In this document: one piece after another, positions 54,784 through 64,000 of the stretch
Layout of the letters: each line of letters starts with the position of its first letter
Numbering within the stretch: the stretch's first letter is position 1
Assembly: GCA_021234155.1 (NCBI GenBank)
Contig: JAJEKV010000474.1
Coordinates: 1 to 64,000, forward strand
DNA: 64,000 nucleotides
Source of the DNA: Isoetes taiwanensis
Taxonomy: Eukaryota > Streptophyta > Lycopodiopsida > Isoetales > Isoetaceae
Direction of reading: 5' to 3'
Program-made: the position numbers and the translations under genes
Notes under the pieces: generated by a model
The model's input: the letters and a program-made list of their open reading frames with translations, nothing else
Told to the model about the DNA's origin: nothing
Database searches by the model: none

Positions 54784-57075
54784 GATGCTATTATGAAGAA
54801 GGGCAAGAAAAGCAATCATAACGTCCAAAAGCAAAAGAAAACAATTAACGCTAGAAGAATTGGTATGAGCCAGTCATATGATCTACAGTTTTTGAGAATT
54901 ATATGAAAATGCAACTATGAAGGCCTTGCTGTTGCATATGATACGAAACATTTAAAACAAAAACTTGTCCTTCTACCCTTAAATCAATCTTGACTCGTAA
55001 AAGCAGATCTGCTTGTGGATGTAACCAAAAATATGTAAACATTGGTTTATAAATTGCCATGAGAACAAACTCATGCTGTTTGTAGAAATGTTTCTGGTGC
55101 CAGGTATAGATCCTTGATCAAGCTGGAAAAATTGTAATTGAATGCTCAGTTTGAAATGCAAGGGTCATTTAAATGCATTGCAAAAGCAGTGGAACATTGC
55201 TAGTTGTAACACATTACAAACTGTTGTATCACATTTCAAAGGTTGCACTTTAAAACATGTTTTAAAGTTTGATTTTATTGTTTTGTAATACGTTTCCAAC
55301 CCATATGTGTTTCAAATTATAATTGTGTTTCAATTGGAACATTTCAACACCTCACGTGCAAACCCATATGTGTTTCAAATTACAACTGCATTTCAATTGG
55401 AATGTTTCGCGTCCGTTATGTAGTCCTAATGAGTCAAATTGTTGTCATCGGTTGTCCCTTTTATTTCTTCTTTTTATGTAGTCCTAATGAGTCAAATTGT
55501 TGTCATCGGTTGTCCCTTTTATTTCTTCTTTTTGTTTGTTGTCATACGTTGAGTCAATTAGTTGTCATTGGTTGTCCTTTTTCTTTGTTGTCATTTCTTT
55601 TGATGGAAGATTGGTTGAAACTTGGGATTACTCAATGTGGTCCAACGATTGTTATATTTGAAATATAAATGTGGAAGCCACCGCTATGCATTTTATAAAA
55701 ATGCTATTATGAAGAAGGGCAAGAAAAGCAATCATAACTTCGTCCAAAAGCAAAAGAAAACAATTAACGCTAGAATTGGTATGAGCCCGTCATATGATCT
55801 ACAGTTTTTGAGAATTATGTGAAAATGCAACCATGAAGGCCTTCTTGTTGCATATGATACAAAACATTACTTGTCCTTCTACCCTTAAATCAATCTTGAC
55901 TTGTAAAAGCAGATCAGATCTGCTCGTGGATGTAACCAAAAATATGTAAACATCGGTTTATAAATTGCCATGAGAACAAACTCATGTTGTTTGTAGAAAT
56001 GTTTCTGGTGCCAGGTATAGATCCTTGGTTCTTCCTGCTAACTTAATCTGACTTGACCATTCTAAATTTCTCTATTTTTTTGCTAATGTCTTTTTTCTCT
56101 GTTGAAATGCTGATCGTACAGATTACCATTTGCTAATCAAACTAAATGTGTGTTTTGCATGAACCTTTGCCATGTTCATTGAACAAGACTGCAAATTTTT
56201 ATGAAGCAAATGAATGATACTTTACAGGGCATCCTTTTGCAGTTTATCTCGACTTCTAGCTGAGAATCTAAGATGAAGAGAGGAGCATGTGGCCTTATGA
56301 CAGTTCAATGGAGTTTGGTCTTGAAAACATCATTCAAAGCAGTCCTTGAGAAGAGACAGGCTTTCACAAGTTCCACAACCTAGCACATCAAAATGTAGCA
56401 TCAAAATCCAGTTAACATAGCAAGGAAAGTAACTAAAGGAATCCTAGGCATGTACCTCATGCTCTTCAACATCAAACTCCATGCTGCTGAGGTCCGACAT
56501 GTCATGAACCTTAAGAGAACTCAGCAGATCTATGCATTTGATGGTAGAAATAGGAGTAATAGACAGATCATCAGAAACAATAAACCTGACATTTTTTTTG
56601 ACATAGCCTGGCTTTTGGATAGGAGCAGGCGTATCCGGAATTCGTTCAACAAGCTGAAGCTCAGTACTAAACCAACCTCCGCAGGTACAACGCCTCCACT
56701 CCAAAACTTCTGTGCCGAACCGACGCTCACAGTTTCCGCACAAGTAATATTTATGCTGGATTGCAAGCGCAAGATTAGGTTCTGGATCAGCAGCTAACAA
56801 AGGAAGAGGTTTAGACGGCTTCTGATTGAGCAAATCTTCTCTTTTTACATATAACATAGATGCTTGCAAATTTTCCGCACTCTGGTAGACCTTGGCTATG
56901 CTTCTAATTCCATCTGTGCTGGTGGAATACTCCTTCATTAGATTCATCACGTAACCCAGTGGCAGAGAGAGTAGGCTTAAAAGGAGATCGGCAAACTCTT
57001 TGCCTGATTCAGCATACAAAATCCGCTTGTCGGACTTGGTGTAGAGGACAGAGATTGGGATCGCCATGATCGATA
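54784..57075. repeat. Duplicated DUF674 unit, copies D' and E
   Basis: 54,784-55,113 continues copy D after the insertion. At 55,113 it switches, at GATC, to an earlier part of the unit (AAGCTGGAAAAA), and copy E then runs to the DUF674 gene start. A 58-bp tandem duplication (TATGTAGTCCTAATGAGTC...) lies at 55,417-55,533. Confidence 0.85.
56305..57067 (-). CDS. DUF674 family protein, copy E (two exons)
   Basis: Exon 1 is 57,067-56,456 and exon 2 is 56,379-56,305, joined by an in-phase GT-AG intron to give 228 residues. Almost identical to copy B except in the zinc-ribbon-like loop. There copy E has YLCGNCERRFGTEVLEWRRC and copy B has YFCRSCMYRFGKFSASEPQH followed by SRRC, a four-codon length change and many substitutions in an otherwise matching gene. 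The ORF extends in frame 19 codons upstream to 57,124, but MAIPIS is the start shared by both copies. The leader is undisturbed here. Function of DUF674 is unknown. Confidence 0.85.
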
Positions 57076-57117
57076 AGGAAAATTCGCAGAGCGCAAACCC
57101 TAAAATATCAAATTCAA

Positions 57118-59625
57118 AGCCCAAACGTGAAAGTTAAACATGGGATTCGAGAGCACAAAGAAAAGCATTGTACAATTCGAGCACAAAGAAAAGCATTGTA
57201 CCATTCGAGTCCATGGCATATCATATCATCCATGGGTTGATGGTTGCCATAAGATATCAATCACTTGCCTACTAGAAGAGATGCTTGTATGGCACTACAA
57301 CTCATCTGAGCATACACTTGCTCATAGACATGGTTTCACAATGTGACTCAAGATTGCCTATACCGAAGCAACTATGGATCTTTGAGAACATGCTACATTA
57401 TCTAATGTTGTGAAGCTTTCCATCCATTCCAAATGGTAACGAAGAGCATACATTCTTTTCTTGCTCAAATAACATAGCCTTAATGTTAGGTAGTTATAAT
57501 TATAAGAAATTGGTACGAACATCTCCTCTTTCTAGACTCCCTTGTGAAGTAGTAATAGATACACGTCGGTCATCTATCCTGGTTATCCTGTATAGTTTTA
57601 AGTTTCTTCTAACATATGCATTAACTCTTGGTCTCTGTTAAATATGCTTCATGAAGATCCTTGAGCTAGAAATTTACATCTACTGCCTGTACCAATGGAT
57701 CTCAGATTTCCATGGTGTAATTAGCAATCCGTGTTTGACCACAATCGTGGATTGATGTACTTTATAGCCCTAATAGAAGTTTTTCTAAATGAATAACGTA
57801 TTCTAAACGAGGTGCACTTTGGACTATCACAGTTGTCGGATCTGTCGATCCTACGGCCCAGACTATATTCTAAACGAGGTGCACCTTGGACTATTACAGT
57901 CGTCGGATCTGTCGATCCTATGGCCCAGACCATATGCTGGGGACTCTGGGCACCTCTCGTTTCGCTTATAGTCATTTATGATTGGGGCGCCTATGATTTT
58001 GAAACATGAAACACGAGTTCGCCTAAAGTTTTGACGATGAAGCCTCTATATGGCTTCGCCCAAGATTTTAGAATATGAAATATGGAGGCTCGAACTTCTA
58101 CCAAAATAACTCAATGTCCTAATAAGACTAATTTGACCAATGTCATCAGCAAGCTAACGTGATTATTTTTTATCTTAAATCTTGTTTTTTTTTTTTTTAA
58201 TAATAACCCATTCAATTGTTTCGGGGATATGCTCTATTGTAATAAGACTCTTTGATTAATGTCACCAGCAAGCTAACGTGATTATTTTTTATCATAAATC
58301 TATGTTTTTTTTTAAATAATCACCCATTCAATTGTTTCAGAGATATGGTCTATTGTAATAAGACTGCTTTGACCAATCTAACTAGCAAGCTAACATGATT
58401 ATTAATCTATGTTTTTTTTTTAAAATAACCCATTCAATTGTTTTAGGAATACGGTCTACGGTTTCAGGTATGTCCATATCAAATCCCGCTGGAACCCCTT
58501 ATTATTGTGCTACATATTGGTGAAGAAAGAAGAAGATTTTACAGAGAAGCTTAATACTTCCTCTGAATGCTAAGAAATGCTTCCTAGAGTTAATCACTTT
58601 GCCCCAAGCATCGATTGGCATTCAAGATTAAGCTATGGAAAGAAATGACAGGATAATTAGCATGGGTACGGCTAGCAACTCATGATATAAGAAAGAACAA
58701 AAAATGCCAGAACTTTGCTAAATGGCATTCTAATGTTGAACTATTTGGGTTTTGTGTCATGCCATATTGGGTTGCCTGAAGGGCGAACCCTTGGGAGGCG
58801 GGTTGATAGGATATCTGGTGCAGGTGGGAAACCCCTCAACATTATGTGACATTTGGCTTGTCGTTCATCGTCCTGCCAGTCAAAGAATGCCCTTATCAAT
58901 ATAGCAGTGGAGAACGGCATTCTTCTGCCGACAGGCTCTGGCTTAGCTTTAAGCTTGAGAAACTTCCTATGGATATTGATAGCTCTTTCAGTGGGCAACC
59001 AATCAATATCAATCTTTATAATAAAATAGAATCAATTTCAAAATCCGGTTCAGCTCGTGGGAATGTAGCCTTAGCTCCAAGATTGAAAAAAGTCCTATGG
59101 ATATCGGTAGCTCTTTCAATGGGCAACTAGCCAGGATCAATTTTTTTAAAACAGATACGCATTCTACAATTTCAAGGGACGCATGCAACCTTTCAATTTG
59201 GAAGTGTCCTAAATTGAGCTCCTGAAGTTTCACCAATTCCCCTTTGCTTCTTCAATAAAATCTCAAAACATGCGACATTATGACAGGTCTAATCTCTCCA
59301 TTCTAGACAAAGATCCTGTCCTTACAAAGAATGATTTAAACTTTTTGATCTTGCAATAATCCATGCTCAACACTTGCAAAGAAAGGCAATGCTTCTTTTT
59401 CTATCTCTAGGAATTGTGTAAAGGGGCACCCTGTCAAACACAAGGTCTCTAATCTGATTAGCAGATATTTCGTACTTTTATGCTAATGCATTATAGCGTC
59501 ACTAACTTCTAATGCATTACTAACTTAGTTAGTTTAGCCCAATATTTATAGGTGCTTAATTTAAGAAAAAAAACCTCACGTGGGTGTTTTTTGGTGTAGA
59601 ATTACAGAGAGCCAAAAAGTCGACA
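57118..59625. repeat. Distal part of the duplicated unit, copy E
   Basis: Corresponds to 37,058-37,765 plus 38,959-40,072 of copy B without the LINE. It carries a ~75-bp tandem doublet at 57,797-57,946 (GGATCTGTCGATCCTA units) and a three-unit tandem of ~120 bp at 58,130-58,450 (AACCCATTCAATTGTTT units). It also has minus-strand LRR-like frames (LKKLILASCPLKELPISIGL; 59,236-59,009). The LRR sequence is broken in both copies. Confidence 0.8.
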
Positions 59626-60850
59626 TGACCACATCACTTGAAAGTTAAACGTGGCATACAATAGCACAAAGCAATGCATTGAACCATTCGAGTCCATGGC
59701 ATATCATCCATGGGTTGATGGTTGCCATAAGATATCAATCACTTGCCTACTTGAAGAGATGCTTGTATGGCACTACAACTCATCTGAGCATACACTTGCT
59801 CATAGACACTGTTTCACAACATGACTCAAGGTTGCCTATACCGAAGCAACTATGGATCATTGAGAACATGCTACATTATCTAATGTTGTGAAGCTTTAGC
59901 ATCCGTTCAAAATGGTAATGAAGAGCATACATTCTTTTGTTGCTCAAATAACATAGCCTTAACTTTAGGTAGTTATAATTTTATAAGAAATTGGTACGAA
60001 CATCTCCTCTTTCTAGACTCCCTTGTGAAGTAGTAATAGATACACGTTGGTCATCTATCCTGGTTATCCTGTATAGTTTCAAGTTTCTTCTAATGTATGC
60101 ATTAACTCTTGGTCTCTGTTAAATATACTTCATGAAGATCCTTTAGCTAGAAATTTACATTTACCACCTGTACCAATGGATCCCAGATTTCCATGGTGTA
60201 ATTAGCAATCCGTGGTTGGCCGCAATTGTGGATTACTGTAGTTTGCCCTAATAGAAGTTTGCCTAAATTAATAACATATTCTAAACGAGGTACATCTTGG
60301 ACTACCACAGTCGTCGGATCTATCGATCCTACGACCCAGACTATATTCTAAATGAGGTGCACCTTGGACTATCACAATCACCGGATCTGTCGATCCTATG
60401 GCCCAGACTATATGCTGGGGACTCTAGGCACCTCTCGTTTCGCTTATAGTCATTTATAATTGGGGGTGCCTATGATTTTGAAACATATGCTGGGGACTCT
60501 GGGCACCTCTCGTTTCGCTTATAATCATTTATGATTGGGGGCGCCTATGATTTTGAAACATAAAATATGAGTTCGCCTAAAGTTTTGATGGAATATCGAG
60601 CCTCTCACGGCTTCGCCTAAAATTTTAGAATATGAAATACAGGGGTTCGAACCCCTACCAAAATAACTCAATGTCCTAATAAGACTATTATGACTAATGT
60701 CACCAGCAAGTTAACATGATTATTTTTTATTTTAAATCTTTTTTTATTAATTAATAATAACCCATTCAATTGTTTCAGGGATATGGTCTATCGTAATAAG
60801 ACTTCTTTGACCAATCTAACCAGCAAGCTAATGTGATTATTAATCTATGT
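59626..60850. repeat. Third, partial copy of the distal unit
   Basis: Begins after AAAAAGTCGA and repeats the 57,140-58,400 sequence, including GGATCTGTCGATCCTA doublets (60,277-60,410) and two of the AACCCATTCAATTGTTT tandems (60,690-60,850). This shows head-to-tail duplication. GGGGTTCGAACCCCTACCA at 60,644 looks like a tRNA T-arm, but the rest of a tRNA is not there. Confidence 0.75.
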
Positions 60851-60892
60851 TTTTGGGTTGCCCCTAGGGGGGCAATCCCTTGTTTATGTGGG

Positions 60893-60945
60893 TTTTTGGC
60901 ATATTCATGGTATATGCTAGCATATACCTAGAATATGCCAAAAAC
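60893..60945. other. Near-perfect 52-nt palindrome
   Basis: TTTTTGGCATATTC, then GGTATATGC, is mirrored by GCATATACC and GAATATGCCAAAAA with only two mismatched positions and almost no loop (centre TGCTAGCA). Just before it, GGGTTGCCCCTAGGGGGGCAA is a second palindrome. Either a tiny fold-back element or an extruding cruciform site; no coding. Confidence 0.8.
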
Positions 60946-61162
60946 TGCTAAAAACCTGCTGTAAGCTGTAAATGTTAGGTCATCCCTGTTGCCAGGCGGC
61001 TGCTATGCATACCGGCTAACCGGAAGTTTGGATGCATGGAGGCCATCGGCATGAGAGAAATGAGTCGAAAAAGCGGGAGCCGACGTGAGGATGGAGAGTT
61101 CCTGATTGCACGATTTTTCCCATACTCCATGGAGTGTGGAATTCATACTTGGATTTTTAGTT

Positions 61163-63168
61163 AGAATCAGAATTAGCGTAGAAACAAGGCAAAATGACTA
61201 CCTTGATTTTGGAAGCGTGGATGTTGCATTCTCAAATGTCAAGGAAAAACTTGAAAACCCTTATTCAGAAGGCGTGGTTGCTGTTAACGAATGTGGTCGC
61301 CCCATAGCCCTTGGCTTCATTGTCTTTGGCAATTTTTCCTTTTCCTTGTATCTGCATCTTCAATCTACGATTTTAAGCTCGCTTTCAAAAGCGAGGAAGG
61401 CGGGTGCATAGCATTAATCGGTAGCTGTTGACCCCAGAATCGTCTCGAAAAAGGGGTAGGCAAGGCTATTATGCTTTCGGCTTATTTGGACAAGGCAAAT
61501 AAAAATTTGCCTCATCGGTTAGGCTTACACGGGTTAAACATCCCAAACCCTTTGTTTACATTCCCATTTTAACATGCATAGGTAAATTGATAGCAGGTTT
61601 TATATCTTATGACATTGGCAACATCCCATCGGACATATGATGCATTCGGTGTTCAAAGATATGGCGACATAAAAGAATATAAAAAGTTATTTTCTTTGGT
61701 GGTGCATAGTCATTCAGGTGTTCAGAAATTTCTACATTTACAAGCATGCCTTGAAAATGCTGCAATCATTTAAGTTCATCAAAGTTATTGCCAGGAGACT
61801 TTTCTAGAATACAAATGTTCAGAAATTTCTAAATTTACAAGTATGACTTGAACATGCTGCAATCATTTAAGTTCATCAAAGTTATTGCCAGGAATATTTC
61901 TAGAATACAGTGAATGAAGATATTAGGCTTTCATTTATGGAAATAACACCATTTGCATTCAATTTTTTTAATAATAATAAATTCATTCTGTTTCCTAATA
62001 GGGATAATTAATATTTGTTCAGGGAGCAAACTGCCGTATCTTTGCTCTGTATTCGGGACTTGGATTTTTTCCAGCAGAATATTTCAACCAATTTGTAGGC
62101 ACTATCAACTGTGGGCAAGCAAAGTCAGCTTCCTCATGCCTTGGGATGTCAATAGATGGTAAATCACTCTCATTTCAATGTGGACTGAGCCATAATGTCA
62201 TAGATGTCTTTGTTTGGAATTGGCTATATAGGACTTAGAGTTCGGTCTATGAAACTTGAGGATGTTAAGGCTTGCTCAGAGCTGTTCAAAGTCGTTTTAG
62301 GCTATGATCGTGAGGTTGAAATCAAGCAGCGCCTCGACTCATTCCCAGCTAGTCTTTGGGTAGTGACAAAATCTGAAACCGTTATGTAAGTGAAGAATGT
62401 TTGTTTGCTTGTAGAGTTATGGTTAGAATGTGCATGCTATGTAGGCAAATTTTGATCTGAGAAAGGGAATGTTGGACGTGTTATTACAATATTCTAGGCC
62501 AACACGGCAGTGTAGATGTTTTTATGGCCAAGGGTATCAAGCTTTTGCAAATCAATTTAACAAGAGTGAAGCTCACAGCAAAATTGCACCTTGAAAGAGT
62601 GTGTCAAGGATTCAATGGAATAAGCAAACTTCAAAGCGGTCTGTATGCTTGATCCTAGGCTCTTTACTTTTGATTTTACTGGCTTGGTGGCTTTGGGTCT
62701 TCCTAGTCAGGGAGGATTTAGCATTATTATTTTCTTGATTACGGGACCAAATTAATATCCTCTTAACTTCCTGTTAACTTCCATATTTTAGCATAACCAT
62801 ATTTTGACATGCCATAGTGTTTTTCTTATCTTACCTTAAATCTATAGGGGCTACACAACTGGATTCGATCGTAGTGGTTATGTTATTGCCGTCAATGACG
62901 AAGCTTGTGTGGCCCTGTATATGTCTGCACCTTATGTACAAATCTTCTTGTTGGGTCAATTATATCCAAGGCTACTTCAATGGGCTGTTCAATCTAAGTT
63001 GGAGCTCGTACGGTGAGATGGTATTGAATTATGTCCTTGTATGTTGCGTGCAGATTGCTGAGACTTCTGAGCTCTTCTAACTTGTGTAGGCTTGGGTCCA
63101 TTATGGTATATGGAGAATATAAAAGACCACATGGCGACTTCGTGTGGTGTCCATGTGGGCTACATTGA
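61163..63168 (+). CDS. Two-domain GNAT-family N-acetyltransferase, C-terminal exons coherent
   Basis: Exons 62,023-62,158, 62,232-62,385, 62,848-63,012 and 63,090-63,168 join with GT-AG borders in exact phase and end at TGA. They read ANCRIFALYSGLGFFPAEYF, LRVRSMKLEDVKACSELFKV, GYTTGFDRSGYVIAVNDEAC, VQIFLLGQLYPRLLQWAVQS and SIMVYGEYKRPHGDFVWCP. This follows bacterial two-domain GNAT proteins, whose second domain has GYTTGL..., LFRWCLE... and MSLGLYNEP... at the same places. Upstream pieces LDFGSVDVAFSNVKEKLENP followed by YSEGVVAVNECGR (about 61,163-61,310) and NRLEKGVGKAIMLSAYLDK (61,438-61,494, then a possible GC donor) belong to the first domain. The link between them (expected acetyl-CoA loop preamble) is not resolved. 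The N-terminus is missing or in an unseen exon. The substrate is unknown. Confidence 0.65.
61718..61910. repeat. Tandem duplication (~97 bp) in a GNAT intron
   Basis: GTTCAGAAATTTCTACATTT through TTCTAGAATACA occurs twice in a row with minor changes. It lies in the intron before the 62,023 exon. Confidence 0.9.
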
Positions 63169-63469
63169 GTTGCTGCTAATCGGAAAAGTTTGCATTGGGG
63201 TACTCACAATCTAGATAAATCAAGGTCCACAGAAGTCCGTTTTCTAAAGGAACTCAAGAGAAAAATATGTTCTAGTGAACAACTAATTGCCCAGCTCTTC
63301 CGTTGAGGTTAACAAGGTTGTCCTTTCCTACAAAACATGTTTCCAAGCTACCTACAGTAATCGTCCAACTACAGTATTTATAGATAGATACAACTAATTG
63401 CCCAGCTCTGGATTGAGGTTAACAACGCTGTACATGCATCCAAGCTACCTACAATAATTGTCCAACTAC

Positions 63470-63500
<31 letters not shown>

Positions 63501-64000
63501 TGGCATTCTCACAACACATATTGAAATAATGCGATTTAACGAGTATTCTAGAATCATAAGTGATTCAATCAACAAATTTTTGTATAGTCCTTATGTGGCC
63601 CATAATCTGGTAGCAATCCAAGGTGCGATAAGGTATGTGCTTAAGCCTTTTTGTTCCATCCATACTTTAGTGATTCTTTGATCGAGGGTTCCATTGCCTT
63701 CAGACTTGTCACCAGCATAGTTTGGCTGCATTTATTCATTTTCAATGGGGCTTAGCAAGCATCAATTCTATTAAGGCTTGGTATAGGAATGGTTGATCCA
63801 ATTCCTTTGATGAGACGTCTATATTGAGAGAGGGTCATAGAGAATATTGGGAAATGATAAAATACATAAAACTCTATAAGTTCATACATAAAACTCTATA
63901 AGTTCATACATAAAACTCTATAAGTTTATTTAGAGGCAAAGTATACCATCATATGTCGGCAGCTCGTGGCTTTAGTCTTTTGAGATAAGTTGCTCGAACT
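63169..64000. other. 3' flank of the GNAT gene with short repeats
   Basis: An ~85-bp block is duplicated (63,280-63,366 and 63,391-63,470; CAACTAATTGCCCAGCTC). A (GATA)n run of about 7 units lies at 63,473-63,501, and a 22-bp unit (ACATAAAACTCTATAAGTTC) is present three times at 63,863-63,928. No gene seen. Confidence 0.7.

Noticed and set aside
60640-60665. A tRNA-like T-arm (GGGGTTCGAACCCC)
   Set aside because: No acceptor stem, D-arm or anticodon arm at the right distances, and the related copy at 58,090 has lost the motif. Probably a chance palindrome or a SINE relic.

Overview
The window is nuclear DNA of a land plant. It contains an intron-bearing ETO1/EOL-like gene, a plant-specific DUF674 gene family, a plant-type hAT transposase (BED finger plus DUF659), a retroelement with the plant initiator-tRNA-Met primer site, and AT-rich repeat-dense spacers. 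The mix of decayed LINEs, a DFAENY-type transposase and a bacterial-style GNAT gene makes me lean towards a seed-free vascular plant such as a fern. That is an inference, not something the sequence proves.

Layout. 0.6-4.1 kb: an intact five-exon ETO1-like gene on the minus strand, with two GC-AG introns. 5.2-9.7 kb: two copies of an ~830-bp unknown repeat around retro-derived sequence and a LINE 3' end. 9.7-13.1 kb: a 950-bp LTR, primer binding site and stop-riddled gag, with no pol seen. 13.7-17.3 kb and 33.3-40.1 kb: two copies of a long duplicated unit carrying a DUF674 gene. Further partial copies lie at 45.6-46.5, 47.5-49.6 and 54.8-60.9 kb.

The central discovery is at 17,355-33,252. 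This 15.9-kb hAT-type element has 13-bp terminal inverted repeats (CAGGGATAGGTTC) and a perfect 8-bp target duplication (GATGGTCC). It also has subterminal arrays of the palindrome TTCGCGTACGCGAA at both ends. A paralogous unoccupied site sits at 47,619-47,626 in the same window. Inside are a decayed hAT transposase, a three-ORF cargo block with a protein-kinase-like ORF, six long hairpins (several sharing one terminal-loop sequence but carrying different arms), and a nested 6.9-kb second transposon. The nested element has two convergent genes: a basic/cysteine-rich protein, and a coiled-coil/RING-like protein followed by a DFAENY-type DDE-like transposase.

Downstream. Around 36.6-37.0 kb a cluster of fold-back sequences replaces the leader of one DUF674 copy. 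At 37.8-39.0 kb there is a 5'-truncated LINE. From 49.6 to 54.8 kb an insertion splits another repeat copy and carries a broken class-I histone deacetylase fragment whose middle is tandemly duplicated. At 61.2-63.2 kb is a gene for a two-domain GNAT acetyltransferase resembling bacterial proteins; its last four exons join in perfect phase. The only genes that look intact are the ETO1-like gene, two DUF674 copies and the C-terminal part of the GNAT gene. Most of the rest is mobile or duplicated DNA.
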